A DNA stretch of 64,000 bases. Origin: Pycnococcus provasolii. Taxonomy: Eukaryota > Chlorophyta > Pseudoscourfieldiophyceae > Pseudoscourfieldiales. The position numbers and the translations under genes were made by a program. A model generated the notes under the pieces. That model did not search any database. It was not told where the DNA came from and saw only the letters and a list, made by a program, of their open reading frames with translations. Positions 1 through 9,631 of this stretch are shown piece by piece. Position 1 is the first letter of the stretch. Each line of letters starts with the position of its first letter. Location: assembly GCA_049487715.1 (NCBI GenBank), contig CP150560.1, positions 372,001 to 436,000 on the forward strand, given 5' to 3'.

Positions 1-1
1 G

Positions 2-1549
2 AACCAAGAACAAGCTGTCGCGCCGCCGCCGCCGCCAACGTCAGAAGCAACGACAACGTCGCCAAATGCAAAGAGAAGGTCGACTGGCTTACCGTACTCG
101 GCGAGAGAACGAAGAGTTGCTGTGCCTGCACGCCTTGGCGTCGATCGCGCGCGCGCACTGCGCGAAATGCAGGAAGAACAGGACATGCAGCGCGTGAGGT
201 CGACGACGGCAAGGCGCACGCACTCACCTACGCGCGTAGCGCAGCCGTCCTTCGCGGGAGCGTCGCGCGTATACGTCGTCAAGGGTCAAGGTCAACGGCC
301 GCAGCAGTCGACAGGTGGCCCTCGCCCTACGTCCGCGCCAGCCGCAGCCAAGCCAAAGCAACCAAGCACAACGCATGATCGCCTGCTGCGCTCGACGCGT
401 CGGCTGCGCACGGCGCTCGCAGCGCACACCGAGGATGACGGCGCGACGGCTGCAGTGACTGCTCTGAGAAACGGCGTCGAGGCGGCCCGAGCCGCGTTCG
501 CCGATGCCGTCATCGCGGCGCGCGCACGCGCCGCCGCGTGCACACCCTCCGAGAGGGAGAAGCCTACGCCCGACGTGCGGCGCGCTTGGCAGCCTGCAAC
601 AGCGCTTCACCGCAACCTGGGAACCACCGCAGCCTCGCTGGAGCGTGCCGGGCAGCTTCGTATGCGAAGAGCCGCACAGCTTGTGCAGCGAGCTTGGCGT
701 GTCAAGCTACGCCGGATAAAATCCGAAAGGCGGCGACTCGCGATTGGTCGCCTAAAGCTGTCTGCGCGCGCGCGACGCGTGCAGCGCGCATGGCGTCGCT
801 TCATGGCAAGACGGCGAGCGCGCGATGGCGCGCTGGCGCGCCTGCTCTACCAGTCGTCCGCACGACGACTGCAGCGTTGGTGGCGGCGTTTGCGAAGACT
901 CTGCGCATCGCGCGTAGCGCCTGCGTCGTCGATGCCCTCGGCTGACAACCGTCGTGCCGCCGCGGCGGCACTTCGCATCACTGCCGCTGCGCGCGGTTGG
1001 ATTGGTCGTCGCATCGCGCGTCGCATGCGCTTAGCGTCGGAGGGGATGGCTCTCCGCACGCGTCGCCTCGACTTTGCTCGCAAGCGAGCAGTCGCGCTAG
1101 CCCTCGCACCACTTGATGCGCGGCTGCTTTCGGATTGTCATACGGCGCACGCGGAGATGATTTCGCTCGAGCAAGCTGCCAACACGGTGCCAGGCAAGGT
1201 GTGGTCAGCATTCGACAAGTGGGAAAAGGCTGCTCGTAAGACTGCAAGTCGGCAGCCTCTTCCGCGCGGCTGGGTGCCGCAGGTGGATCCCGCCACCGCA
1301 CGTCTCTTCTTCCTCAACACTCGCACGGGAGCCTTTAGCCGCCTGCATCCTGCGGAGGCTGCGGCTCAGCCCGCTCTCGCCGCCGGACGTGAGAAGGCGC
1401 GCGCCGAGGTGGTACGCCAGATTGCTCAGATCGAGTCACGCGCGGATGAGGTATCCTGGTTCCTCTCGCGTTCCCTCGAGGCCTCCGCCCTATCTCGTCA
1501 CGCCGTGCGCGCTCGCGTCGTTTCCAGCATGGCATCCCTCATTCAGTAA
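2..1549 (+). CDS. IQ-motif and WW-domain protein, 5' partial
   Basis: The reading frame is open from base 2 of the window to the TAA at 1547-1549, so the gene begins upstream of the left edge. No ATG is visible where a start would be needed; the GTG at 122 is internal. The product is very basic. Four IQ-like calmodulin-binding helices lie in a row (about nt 670-715, 770-820, 862-900 and 960-1030), each with the hydrophobic-Q-RAW-x3-RR pattern or a near variant. A WW-like module follows at about 1256-1350 (LPRGWVPQVD, then an LFFLNT strand and a terminal P). The C-terminus is helical. IQ plus WW suggests a calmodulin-regulated scaffold or ciliary/cytoskeletal adaptor, but this is inference. 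The gene converges on the minus-strand gene ending at 1834. Confidence 0.75.
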   Translation, partial: NQEQAVAPPPPPTSEATTTSPNAKRRSTGLPYSARERRVAVPARLGVDRARALREMQEEQDMQRVRSTTARRTHSPTRVAQPSFAGASRVYVVKGQGQRPQQSTGGPRPTSAPAAAKPKQPSTTHDRLLRSTRRLRTALAAHTEDDGATAAVTALRNGVEAARAAFADAVIAARARAAACTPSEREKPTPDVRRAWQPATALHRNLGTTAASLERAGQLRMRRAAQLVQRAWRVKLRRIKSERRRLAIGRLKLSARARRVQRAWRRFMARRRARDGALARLLYQSSARRLQRWWRRLRRLCASRVAPASSMPSADNRRAAAAALRITAAARGWIGRRIARRMRLASEGMALRTRRLDFARKRAVALALAPLDARLLSDCHTAHAEMISLEQAANTVPGKVWSAFDKWEKAARKTASRQPLPRGWVPQVDPATARLFFLNTRTGAFSRLHPAEAAAQPALAAGREKARAEVVRQIAQIESRADEVSWFLSRSLEASALSRHAVRARVVSSMASLIQ

Positions 1550-1833
1550 TAAAGTGTACTTTACTCTGTCCAGCGGTCGTCCATTCACACCATTCACTTT
1601 CACCATTCAGCCCATTCACCGGTGCCATTCACTTCGCGTTTTTGTACATTGCGCAGGTGATTTCGAAGGTTGTATCACTCTATCAAGGCGCTTTCGTTGG
1701 CGTAGTGAGGTCTCTACTTCGACCAGTTCGTTACACTGGATTCTTAATTATGTAGTCACATGTTGTTCACTCGCGCAGTCTTTCAATGGACACTGCGTGC
1801 AACAGTCCGACCGGGTGGGTTACCACCTAGAGC

Positions 1834-2490
1834 TCATAGTCCGTATGCGCCCGTAATCTTCAAGCTCCCGTTGGCGTAGGTGATGTTGACGGACTCGCCC
1901 GCGAGACTGAGGTACCCAAAGCGAATGGATGTTGTGATGGAACCGTGCCCGAGCAAGTCCGTGAAGTCTTCCGTGGTCATCTTGCCTCCCTTGGCTTTTT
2001 CTGTTGGCTCCAAGCCCCGAAATGCCCGGAACGTAGCTTCATCGCACAGAGCGTCCCACGACCAGCGCGGCTTCGTGCCGTGTTTGCACGACGGCTTCCA
2101 CTTCATTTGCGACTTGATGGCGCGGTATGCCATCGTCTTGAGTTTCGTCGCCTGCGCCTTCGCCTGCTGGAGGCTGGTTCCCGCCGGCGCCGCACCGCCC
2201 GCGCCCCCCGCGGTCACCACCTTTTCTTTGGACTTTTCGTCCTGGAGCGCCTTCTTTAGGCGCTTCACTTCTTCCTGCAGCTTTTTGATTTCGCCGTCTT
2301 GCTCTTCGATGCGACGCTGCGACTTCTTCAGCATCAGCGAGGCATCATCTTCATTTGCATCTTCACTTGCATCTTCAGCATCCCCCCCATGTCCATCGGA
2401 CGGAATACGCGCGCGCTTGTTCGAGGAAGGCGACACCTGAAGGATCCCACAGCAGGTGTGCTGAGCATTCACGTCCAGCGAATGCAGCAT
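1834..2490 (-). CDS. Coiled-coil protein of unknown function (218 aa)
   Basis: An ATG at 2490 opens a 218-residue frame. Residues about 30-50 are acidic, and residues about 53-90 form a charged coiled coil (KKSQRRIEEQDGEIKKLQEE). A Gly/Ala linker leads to a compact basic and aromatic C-terminal domain containing CKHGTKPRWSWDALCDEATF. I do not recognise the C-terminal domain. It reads like a folded domain with W and C residues rather than low-complexity sequence, so a real gene is likely. It could be a DNA- or chromatin-associated lineage-specific family. A TTAGGG tract lies about 130 bp upstream of its start. No intron is visible. Confidence 0.6.
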   Translation of the reverse strand: MLHSLDVNAQHTCCGILQVSPSSNKRARIPSDGHGGDAEDASEDANEDDASLMLKKSQRRIEEQDGEIKKLQEEVKRLKKALQDEKSKEKVVTAGGAGGAAPAGTSLQQAKAQATKLKTMAYRAIKSQMKWKPSCKHGTKPRWSWDALCDEATFRAFRGLEPTEKAKGGKMTTEDFTDLLGHGSITTSIRFGYLSLAGESVNITYANGSLKITGAYGL

Positions 2491-2617
2491 GGCGTTTGAC
2501 GTGACACGTGTGACGTAGTTTAGAAAAGTGTATCTGTCACAATGGATTTCAAAATCAAAACAAAACAGAAAGGTGGCAGGAGGGGATCCGAAAAAGGTTT
2601 CAGAAAGGAGAGCAGAG

Positions 2618-2652
2618 GGGTTAGGGTTAGGGTTAGGGTTAGGGTTAGGGTT
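2618..2652 (+). repeat. Interstitial telomere-like tract (TTAGGG)n
   Basis: Five to six tandem TTAGGG units in an intergenic spacer. It is one of about nine such short tracts in the window, found in both orientations and always between genes, so it is not a chromosome end. Confidence 0.9.
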
Positions 2653-2852
2653 CGCTAAAGTTTACCTTTACCTGGCCCTCTTTTTTCTCTTTTTTCCGTT
2701 TTCCTTCTCTTCTTCTCCTGAGCCGGCTTCGGCTTGTCTTGTCGTTCCGCCTCTTTCGTTCCCGCCAATTATTACAGTAATTTACGATAGTATTGACGCC
2801 CTTTATTGTATAGTCTAATCTTAGTCTGTGTAGCGTTGGTCATCGCAGTGCT

Positions 2853-3506
2853 CACGTGACTGACCCCAGGGCCCAGGGGGGGCTGGGGGAGGTTGTGACG
2901 TTACGTTGTTCTCTCCCTACAGTATTTTACTTTACCTTGGATCAAGTTTACGCGGAATCCGCGCGTCCTCCCACCATCTCGTCCCACCGCGGCGTCCTAC
3001 TTCCTACCACCCGGGTAAAGTTTACTCTCTGCATCCCACGGGCCTCGGTGAGACTTGAAAAACGTGAAAATCAAGAAAAGGGAAAACTGGACACGCCTTC
3101 CAAGTTCCAACAGGCAACAGGCCGGGCCAATGATGTATTCACGTGATCACGACACACTCTCTCACCTTGAGAGAGCGCAAAGAGGTGGCGCAACAAGGTG
3201 CGCAAGTCCTGTTCTCGGGAAGAAGCCCGGCGAAAACTCAAACTTCTTCCCGTGAAGAACTTGCATACGGTCCAGTAAACTTACCGCACGTGTCTCCCTC
3301 GTGCATACACTTTTGAACAAACCTCCCATAAAGCATAATCAAGCAGAAAGCGGAGTGAGTGAGTGGCCGCTTGTAAGTACCTTGTAGGCTGCGCGCTGCA
3401 CAGTAAGCTTTTTAAGTGAAGTTCGTGCTACCTATACTTATAGAGGTAAGCGCGCGCGCTTCCAAGGGCTATCGTAAAGGTTCACGGGTTCACGTTGGCG
3501 CACGTG
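2853..3506. promoter_or_regulatory. Cluster of four CACGTG (G-box/E-box) hexamers
   Basis: CACGTG occurs at 2853-2858, 3140-3145, 3287-3292 and 3501-3506, all upstream of the SMP/C2 gene start at 3590. A given 6-mer is expected about 0.16 times in this length by chance. CACGTG is the core recognised by plant-type bZIP and bHLH factors. Binding is inferred only. Confidence 0.45.
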
Positions 3507-3545
3507 TGGTGTGCTGGTGGCGCTCTTGCTTTCTCAGTCTTGCCT

Positions 3546-3571
3546 TTCACAAGAAACGTGTTTCTTGTGAA
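3546..3571. promoter_or_regulatory. 26-bp perfect palindrome just before a start codon
   Basis: Arms TTCACAAGAAAC and GTTTCTTGTGAA flank a 2-nt GT centre and end 18 nt before the ATG at 3590. It could be a transcription-factor operator or a stable hairpin in the 5' leader that affects translation. The right arm contains TGTTTCTTG, a word that recurs in the spacer at 13.8-14.2 kb. Confidence 0.55.
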
Positions 3572-3589
3572 GAAACGTAAGTACCTGAT

Positions 3590-6500
3590 ATGGCAACGTC
3601 TGCGGCTTTCGAAGCACCCGTGGCCGCGTCAACAAGCACGACACCGACCTCAGTCGTCGTCGCGGAGCTGACAGACCTCGTTGATGTGTCGGTAGCACGC
3701 GCAGAGTCGGCGACAGTGACAGCCTCAGCCTCTCTGCCTTCGAAGAAGCGCGTGGAGTTTGACGGGCAGCCGAGCGTCGTCACATCCTCGGATTCGCCCG
3801 GAGATGCGTCTGATGACAGCAACCAAGACGTGGCAGTAGCGCCGGCTGGGCGAGCGGCAAAAGTGCGCCGAATCGCAATAAGAGGGCTTGTGACGTCGGC
3901 AGTTGCTTTGCCAACACTCCTGGGAATTCCAGCCACGCGCAGCGCGGTGACAAGGACAACCTTGAGACCGGCACTGTGGCTTGCCAGAAAGACGATGCGC
4001 ATCTCGCTGACAACCGCCTCCAAGGCAGCCCAGTTGGCCGCCCTGGGGCCGTGCGGGCCGCTCGCCGTGGGTGCCGTTAAGCAGACGCTGCTCTCGATCT
4101 TCCGTGCCAGCAGATGCCGTGGTGCACGGGCAGCGTGTACAAGCCTGCTGCAAGACGCGAGGGGATGGTTCTTGACGCGTCGATTCATCCTCCTGTACAT
4201 CGCGCTGACCGTGCTCGAGTACCGGCGGAGAGACCGGCAACGTGCGCGAATCGCAGCTGCCATGCTGCTCATGCGAGACATCACGTTCAGTCAGGCACAG
4301 GAGGTGATGGCGCAGGACGAAAATCGGATGCACTTGGCATCAGGAACCAACCTGCGCTTCGAAGGTCAGCGCGAAACGCCAAACTTTCTGAACAAGTGCC
4401 TGGAGGTGCTGTGGCCGAGCATCGAGTCTGCGACGCAGGTAATCCTCGGCGAACTCGTGGAGCCGCTCCTCGACGACCTGGACCTTCCGCCGGGTGTGTC
4501 CTACCTCGGCTTCGACAACTTCAGGCTGGGCGAGAAGGCGCCGGAGGTGGACCACATCTCCACGCAGAAGCACAAAGACAACATCGTGCTGCGCCTCGCC
4601 TTGCACTGGGACGGCGAGCCGGACATACGCTTCTCCGTGCGAGGGCCGCTCATCTACGCTGGCATGTACCCGCTCTCCGTGCGCGTGCGAAACCTCTTCT
4701 TCTCCGGCGAGGCGAGGCTCACCGTGCGCGTTCCGCGCCCCGGCGACTTGGACCTCGGCGGCATCGCCTTCACGTTCATCAGGCAGCCGATGGTGCGCTA
4801 CGGCGTCGAGATCATCGCCATCCCGGGGCAGAGCTTCTCGCTGAGCAACATCCCAGGACTCGACGGCTTCCTCAAAGGACTGCTCATGCAGATTCTCGAG
4901 AAGCACGTCGTCTTCCCGGAGATGGTCGTGCAGGCGATCCCAATCCCGATCGACGAAAACGATGCTCTCGACGAGGAGACGCAGAAGGAGAACAACAAAG
5001 TGCTCGAAGAGAAGGTTGTGCGCTCGCTCGAGCCCAAGCCGTGTGGTACCCTGAGGGTGACGATCTGCCAGGCGAAGAATCTCAGGAGGGCCGACCTGAT
5101 CGGAAGCAGCGACCCATACTGCGTGCTGGGATTGGCAACATCGTCCACGCATCCTAAGGCGCATAAGCGCTTCCGCGCCGAGACCAAGCGAGTCGACAAC
5201 ACGCTTGATCCCGTGTGGAACGAACAGTTCGAGTTCGACGTGTACGACAGGTCGGTGCAGAGCCTTCTGGTGACGGTGCACGACTACGACTTCACGAATG
5301 CGCTCAACAAAGGAACGGGTGACTTGCTTGGCGAGGTGGAAATCTCGATCACGAGTCTCGAACCAAACGTGGAGGTTTCGCAGTGGTTTCGCTTGGCAGG
5401 AGGTATCCGTCGCAAACCCGAAAAGTGGAGTTCCGTTCTCGAACCGGTGATTAACGAAATGGTACCAGCGGCGAAAAAGGCGAAAGGGATAGCAGCCAAA
5501 GGAAATAGAAGTCCTAAAAAGGCGGCGAACAACAGACACAAGACAGCTGCCTTTGGGATGTACAACGTGACTGCGAACTATGGGCAGATTGAAATACGCC
5601 TCGAGTGGTTCCCGCACGGAGACATCAACGGAATTTCCGATAGACCGAGTCCTTCACCCGAACCGAATGAAGCGAGCTACGTGATTGAATCTGCCGGTGC
5701 AATGTCGAGTGCTGGCGATGGGCAAAGCAGAGAACGTGGTAGCAGCATAGCAATCAACCTCCAGAGGCTGAAAAGCATCGAAACTAGGCTTGATCACTCA
5801 TCGTCAAAGTACACGTACATATCAAATGCATCACAATGCAGTTCTCCAGTTCAGAAAGCCCCGGATGCGGACAATGACGAAGTGGTGCACGTCAAGAAGA
5901 CGAACTTCATAGATCGTGTGCTGGAACTACTTTACGAATGCACGAATAATGGTGATACGAACAATATCCGAGCAACCCGATCAATCGAGTATCTCTGCAA
6001 TTGTGGTCTTCCCAATCGTGCACTACCCCTGTATGCAGTGTACCCTGGGGAGATAGACTCTGCAAACTGGTTGAACTCGCTCCTGGAATTTGTATGGCAG
6101 ATCGCGGCAGAGTTTGTCTCGACAAAGGCGCATCTCGTCAACAAGAGTGGAATTCTCAAAGGCCCAGACGAATCGTACTACTGGATGATTGGCGCCGCGC
6201 TAGATAAATTTTGTCTCGGAACGCTCAGTCCAATCGTCACCGGGATCAAGGCATCCAGCAGCTCAGAGACGGAATTAAACCTCGATGTCAGCGCTAATGT
6301 GGCTAGCGATTTGCGACTACGCTTCAGCTTGTCGCCGCTAGGTCGCCGCGATTGTGGGATATCCGTTTCTGTCGGCGAGGTTCAGTACAATGGACGGGTG
6401 CGCCTTGGCCTTAAGCCGCTTGTCAAGCAACTCCCGCTCGTCTCCGCACTCTCCGTGCAGCTCATCAACAAACCATCTGTGATTGACGCGAAAGTGTGTA

Positions 6501-8467
6501 TTTACCCGTGCATGTGGCGACATAGCCCGTTGCGGCACATATCCATCCGTCCGCTCGATATGCCTGGCATCGGTCAGATTTTGCGGGGCACGATTGTACA
6601 CCTCATGAGCAAGGAATTGGAATATCCTAAGATGCTCGGGGTAGATATTCTCGATGTCAGTGATAGCAAAGTGGAGCGCCTTCTTGACCAAACTCACGCG
6701 ATGCGCGGAACAGTACGCATTAAAATCCTGGAGGTTAGAAACATGCCAGAGAAAGTCGTGAAGAAAAATGATGACCAATTGAAGAATGTGCGCCACGTCG
6801 TCACACTTTCGAAGCGAATTAAGGGAAATTTGGAAGACTCAATGACTGTCGGCAAAGATAGCTACCTCGTGCGAACTAACTTCGGATCAAAAGTGCCAGT
6901 GATGGAGTCTGTTTTATCATCTCAAAAGAATGTATACGACGCACTGTGGATGCAGGTAAACGAGACGACAGATAGTGAGACTTTTTGCGCGGGAATTCAA
7001 AGCCTTTACTGCTCCATCGGCATTTACGCGGATGACGTCGGGGCCCATAACAAGTATTTGGCTTGGGTGAGAAAACTTCGCTCAAAACGGGCTGACATGA
7101 TACTGAAGCACTTTCACAATTACGCTATTACCCCGGATACTCGGACGGGCAACACACTGCTGAGAATGCACGACTATATCAACCGCAACCTTCCGGGATG
7201 GCGAATGAAAATGCGCAAAAGTCAAATGGAAGATCAGTTTGGTTCATCATTGGTAATGCGTGCATTGTCTGGGCATGAACTACCCGACGAGTCAATGACG
7301 AAGAGCTTCACAGATTCGAAACCAAAGGGACATCTGACCATTCTACCTTTCTCAAGTACTATACTCAAGATGGCTGATGTCGCTAAGGCTCTCTGGGTAC
7401 GACTCCACCAGAAGGACACTAACAAAAGGCAGTGGCCGCACGGCAAATCCAAGAAGAAAGTGATGACGGCGCAATCGTTTTCCACTACTGTGAGGCAAAT
7501 GCGATTGTCATCGCTTGTCGAGGACTTCAGCGAGGAGGCGACCCGCGTTCGCGCTGCAATAATTGTACAGACAGCATGGCGAGGAAGACAAGCCAGGATT
7601 GTTGCGAGCAATCGAATGTCTGCCATGATGAACAAGGTCAAAAGGGACAAGGGCAAACATCGAAAAGCAAGCAAGGCCCTGGTTCATGTGAAAGATATGA
7701 TATCTGCGCCTGAAGAGCAAATTGTCCACGAAACTTGTGTTTACCAATCCGACCTGGTTGGTATGGCGATATTCAATGGCCATGATCACAAAGTCAAAAA
7801 ACGGATCGAGGACACGTCTTATGGCCAAATGTGCGAAATGTGGTTACCGCTTGGTGGTGCCGGCCCAACGACACAGGTGAAAGTGCGCATCGAACATCAC
7901 AAATTCAAGTCGTCTGACAATAACAGCGATGCACCGGAGGGCTCTATTGAGAGGTCCGGATCCATCCCTGCACCGACTCTTGCGTCCAAACTTTCTCTGA
8001 TGACGCCGCCGCCGCCTCGTCCTTCGCCACGTCCTTCTGATACATCTGGTTTTGGATCACTCGTCGTGGAAGTGCTCGCGTGCGAAAACTTGAATCGCAA
8101 GTATTCAGGTCCTTTCGGGGCGAAACTGCGCCCGTACGTGCAAATAAAGGTGGGCCCGCGAGTACGCCGCACCGCAGCAAGTAAGGGAAGCAATCCACGC
8201 TTCCTCACGGGCAACCGCGAAATGTTCCCTGACTTGGACTCCAAGGCGGCGGACATGCGCTGGCTTGAGCTGAGCGTGTGGTCACCGTACAGCCCTAGTT
8301 GCATGACGTCTGTTTTAGACCAGCACATCTTCCTGGGCAGCGGCCGCATCAACCTCGCGGAGGTGGTCAAGTTGACTCAAATGACGAGTAAGCTTCGCTT
8401 GGAAGGTGTGGAGTCAGGCACAATCTCGTATAAACTGTACTGGTTCGAGTGCATAGATCGCAGGTAG
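3590..8467 (+). CDS. Extended-synaptotagmin/tricalbin-like protein: two SMP-like and two C2 domains
   Basis: This single-exon 1625-residue protein fits the architecture of ER membrane-contact-site lipid-transfer proteins. Residues about 95-215 are hydrophobic and basic, consistent with an ER-anchoring hairpin. Residues about 260-465 match an SMP domain (FLNKCLEVLWPSIES, a conserved FRLGEKAP strand, and a basic/hydrophobic end). Residues about 485-605 are a C2 domain with Ca-binding-loop acidic residues (SSDPYC, DNTLDPVWNE, VHDYDF). A second, more divergent SMP-like module spans about 820-1015 (starting near WLNSLLEFVWQ). An IQ-type helix lies near 1322 (AAIIVQTAWRGRQAR), and a C-terminal C2-like domain covers about 1485-1620. 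Two SMP-like units in one chain are unusual; E-Syts and tricalbins normally have one. A role tethering ER to plasma membrane and moving lipids is inferred from the family. Confidence 0.85.
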   Translation: MATSAAFEAPVAASTSTTPTSVVVAELTDLVDVSVARAESATVTASASLPSKKRVEFDGQPSVVTSSDSPGDASDDSNQDVAVAPAGRAAKVRRIAIRGLVTSAVALPTLLGIPATRSAVTRTTLRPALWLARKTMRISLTTASKAAQLAALGPCGPLAVGAVKQTLLSIFRASRCRGARAACTSLLQDARGWFLTRRFILLYIALTVLEYRRRDRQRARIAAAMLLMRDITFSQAQEVMAQDENRMHLASGTNLRFEGQRETPNFLNKCLEVLWPSIESATQVILGELVEPLLDDLDLPPGVSYLGFDNFRLGEKAPEVDHISTQKHKDNIVLRLALHWDGEPDIRFSVRGPLIYAGMYPLSVRVRNLFFSGEARLTVRVPRPGDLDLGGIAFTFIRQPMVRYGVEIIAIPGQSFSLSNIPGLDGFLKGLLMQILEKHVVFPEMVVQAIPIPIDENDALDEETQKENNKVLEEKVVRSLEPKPCGTLRVTICQAKNLRRADLIGSSDPYCVLGLATSSTHPKAHKRFRAETKRVDNTLDPVWNEQFEFDVYDRSVQSLLVTVHDYDFTNALNKGTGDLLGEVEISITSLEPNVEVSQWFRLAGGIRRKPEKWSSVLEPVINEMVPAAKKAKGIAAKGNRSPKKAANNRHKTAAFGMYNVTANYGQIEIRLEWFPHGDINGISDRPSPSPEPNEASYVIESAGAMSSAGDGQSRERGSSIAINLQRLKSIETRLDHSSSKYTYISNASQCSSPVQKAPDADNDEVVHVKKTNFIDRVLELLYECTNNGDTNNIRATRSIEYLCNCGLPNRALPLYAVYPGEIDSANWLNSLLEFVWQIAAEFVSTKAHLVNKSGILKGPDESYYWMIGAALDKFCLGTLSPIVTGIKASSSSETELNLDVSANVASDLRLRFSLSPLGRRDCGISVSVGEVQYNGRVRLGLKPLVKQLPLVSALSVQLINKPSVIDAKVCIYPCMWRHSPLRHISIRPLDMPGIGQILRGTIVHLMSKELEYPKMLGVDILDVSDSKVERLLDQTHAMRGTVRIKILEVRNMPEKVVKKNDDQLKNVRHVVTLSKRIKGNLEDSMTVGKDSYLVRTNFGSKVPVMESVLSSQKNVYDALWMQVNETTDSETFCAGIQSLYCSIGIYADDVGAHNKYLAWVRKLRSKRADMILKHFHNYAITPDTRTGNTLLRMHDYINRNLPGWRMKMRKSQMEDQFGSSLVMRALSGHELPDESMTKSFTDSKPKGHLTILPFSSTILKMADVAKALWVRLHQKDTNKRQWPHGKSKKKVMTAQSFSTTVRQMRLSSLVEDFSEEATRVRAAIIVQTAWRGRQARIVASNRMSAMMNKVKRDKGKHRKASKALVHVKDMISAPEEQIVHETCVYQSDLVGMAIFNGHDHKVKKRIEDTSYGQMCEMWLPLGGAGPTTQVKVRIEHHKFKSSDNNSDAPEGSIERSGSIPAPTLASKLSLMTPPPPRPSPRPSDTSGFGSLVVEVLACENLNRKYSGPFGAKLRPYVQIKVGPRVRRTAASKGSNPRFLTGNREMFPDLDSKAADMRWLELSVWSPYSPSCMTSVLDQHIFLGSGRINLAEVVKLTQMTSKLRLEGVESGTISYKLYWFECIDRR

Positions 8468-8938
8468 CATGCAGGCCGCAAATCAGGTGTAGTGGTAACT
8501 CTACGATAGCTGATGTGCGCGCATGCGTTCGTGCGTGACCTTAGAAATTGTTACAACTTGAAACAACGACAAATCCCTCCTTGGTTTTTCCTCGCTCTAT
8601 GGAATAATAGTCCATAGAGCCTCGCGCGCGGTCACCTGCATCTTAGTACTAAGTAAGTATCTTCAAGGCGGTGCTGCTTAAGCGGTAGCGGTACAGGAAA
8701 ATGCATGACGTCATCCGTAGATTCCCTACGGTTCGTTCCAAGGAGGCGAAGGAGGACGTGCAGGAGCACGTGCGGGATCCCGGAGGGAGAAAACAAGAAA
8801 AAAGCAGAGTTAATTTAGATACATACCGGATGTTGTTAGTCTGTTTTACACGCACGATTCACGATATGTCAATGCGACGAGTCGTGTCAGCAAGGCTTAG
8901 GTGCACTTGTCCTGGCATCTTCTTTGTAGCCGCTGCCG
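8468..8938. other. Spacer between two convergent genes
   Basis: This is the shared 3' region of the SMP/C2 gene (+) and the ABM-like gene (-). It contains a perfect 10-bp stem-loop at 8594-8620, a GGGATCCC palindrome at about 8774-8781 and a CACGTG at about 8767. Short open frames here have no recognisable features. Confidence 0.5.
8594..8620. terminator. Perfect 10-bp stem-loop in a 3' flank
   Basis: Arms GCTCTATGGA and TCCATAGAGC with a 7-nt loop (ATAATAG), 127 nt after the stop of the SMP/C2 gene. It could be an mRNA 3'-end structure or transcription-stop element. There is no flanking T run of bacterial type and no direct proof of function. Confidence 0.4.
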
Positions 8939-9631
8939 TCAATCGTACACCACTCCATCAAGCTTTCGATGTTCTTCTTGAACTTCTTGAATGGCTCGCT
9001 CGATCTGTGGATAACCGCGTATGCGTCTGGTTTGTGAGCGGCGTGTTTTTGTGTGAGTTCAAGTTTACAAGTTTACGTTCGGTCTTTACCACGTGTTGAC
9101 TTTTGAAGTAGCGCAGGGTTGCGTTTGCGAATCAACTCACCTCTGTTTGCATATCGCTCGACGATTTGGTGCACGACTGGCGTTACGGGTTCGTCTCTTC
9201 TGCTCATGACATACAGCCACCTAAGAAAACAGCAGGTCACGTCTGTTAGTTCGTACAAGTTGAAACACTATAGTCTACCCAAATAAACTTACGTACGTCG
9301 TCGGTTCGTATTTCCACACGTAGTCGGCAACAGCGTTCCATTCACGTTCGAATGTCGAAATCACTTCAGGCGGTGTATCTCGTTGCCACGTGAATGTGAC
9401 AACGAGTTGCCAGGCGGGGTCATTTGATGACCAGCAAGCCGAGTGGCCTCCTCCTCCTCCCACCACTGGCCTGAGCTTAACAAGAGACCACTGGCCTGAG
9501 CTTAACGAGAAAAAAAGAACCACGAGCACAAGCAGAGCACCAGCTACAGAGGCACGCCACAACCCTAACCCTCGCCGCCACAGAGGCATCGTCGTGGTGG
9601 TTGTGCTGCTGACGTGGCCGCCGACGGACAT
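8939..9631 (-). CDS. Small membrane-anchored protein with ABM-like alpha/beta-barrel fold, spliced
   Basis: Read on the minus strand. Exon 1 starts at the ATG at 9631 and ends at 9297 before GTACGT. Exon 2 is 9220-9141, after a TTTTCTTAG acceptor and before a GTGAGT donor. Exon 3 starts at about 9004 or 8994 and ends at the TGA at 8939-8941. Exon 1 has a hydrophobic segment (GALLVLVVLFFSL) after a basic start, i.e. one membrane anchor. The joined exons read WQLVVTFTW, then KYEPTTWLYVMSRRDEP, then VHQIVERYANR followed by an AIQEVQEEHRK helix. This matches the antibiotic-biosynthesis-monooxygenase/quinol-monooxygenase-like fold (EP.T..Y, ERYAN, helix with H). The exon 1-2 junction is phase-consistent. 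The exon 3 acceptor is uncertain: the first AG (exon from 9004) gives the wrong frame, a second AG 10 nt later gives the plausible one. Confidence 0.55.

Larger units (their letters stand above)
2491..3589. other. Spacer with TTAGGG tract, four CACGTG boxes and a palindrome
   Basis: This 1.1-kb spacer separates the start of the minus-strand coiled-coil gene from the start of the SMP/C2 gene, so it should hold two divergent promoters. It contains a TTAGGG tract at about 2618-2652, a GGATCC at about 2585, four CACGTG hexamers (2853, 3140, 3287, 3501), several TAAAGTTTAC-like words (about 2655 and 3016), and a long perfect palindrome at 3546-3571. No convincing coding region was seen. Confidence 0.6.

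Noticed and set aside
2618-2652. Chromosome-end telomere
   Set aside because: The tract is short, flanked by genes on both sides, and several others occur in both orientations inside the window.
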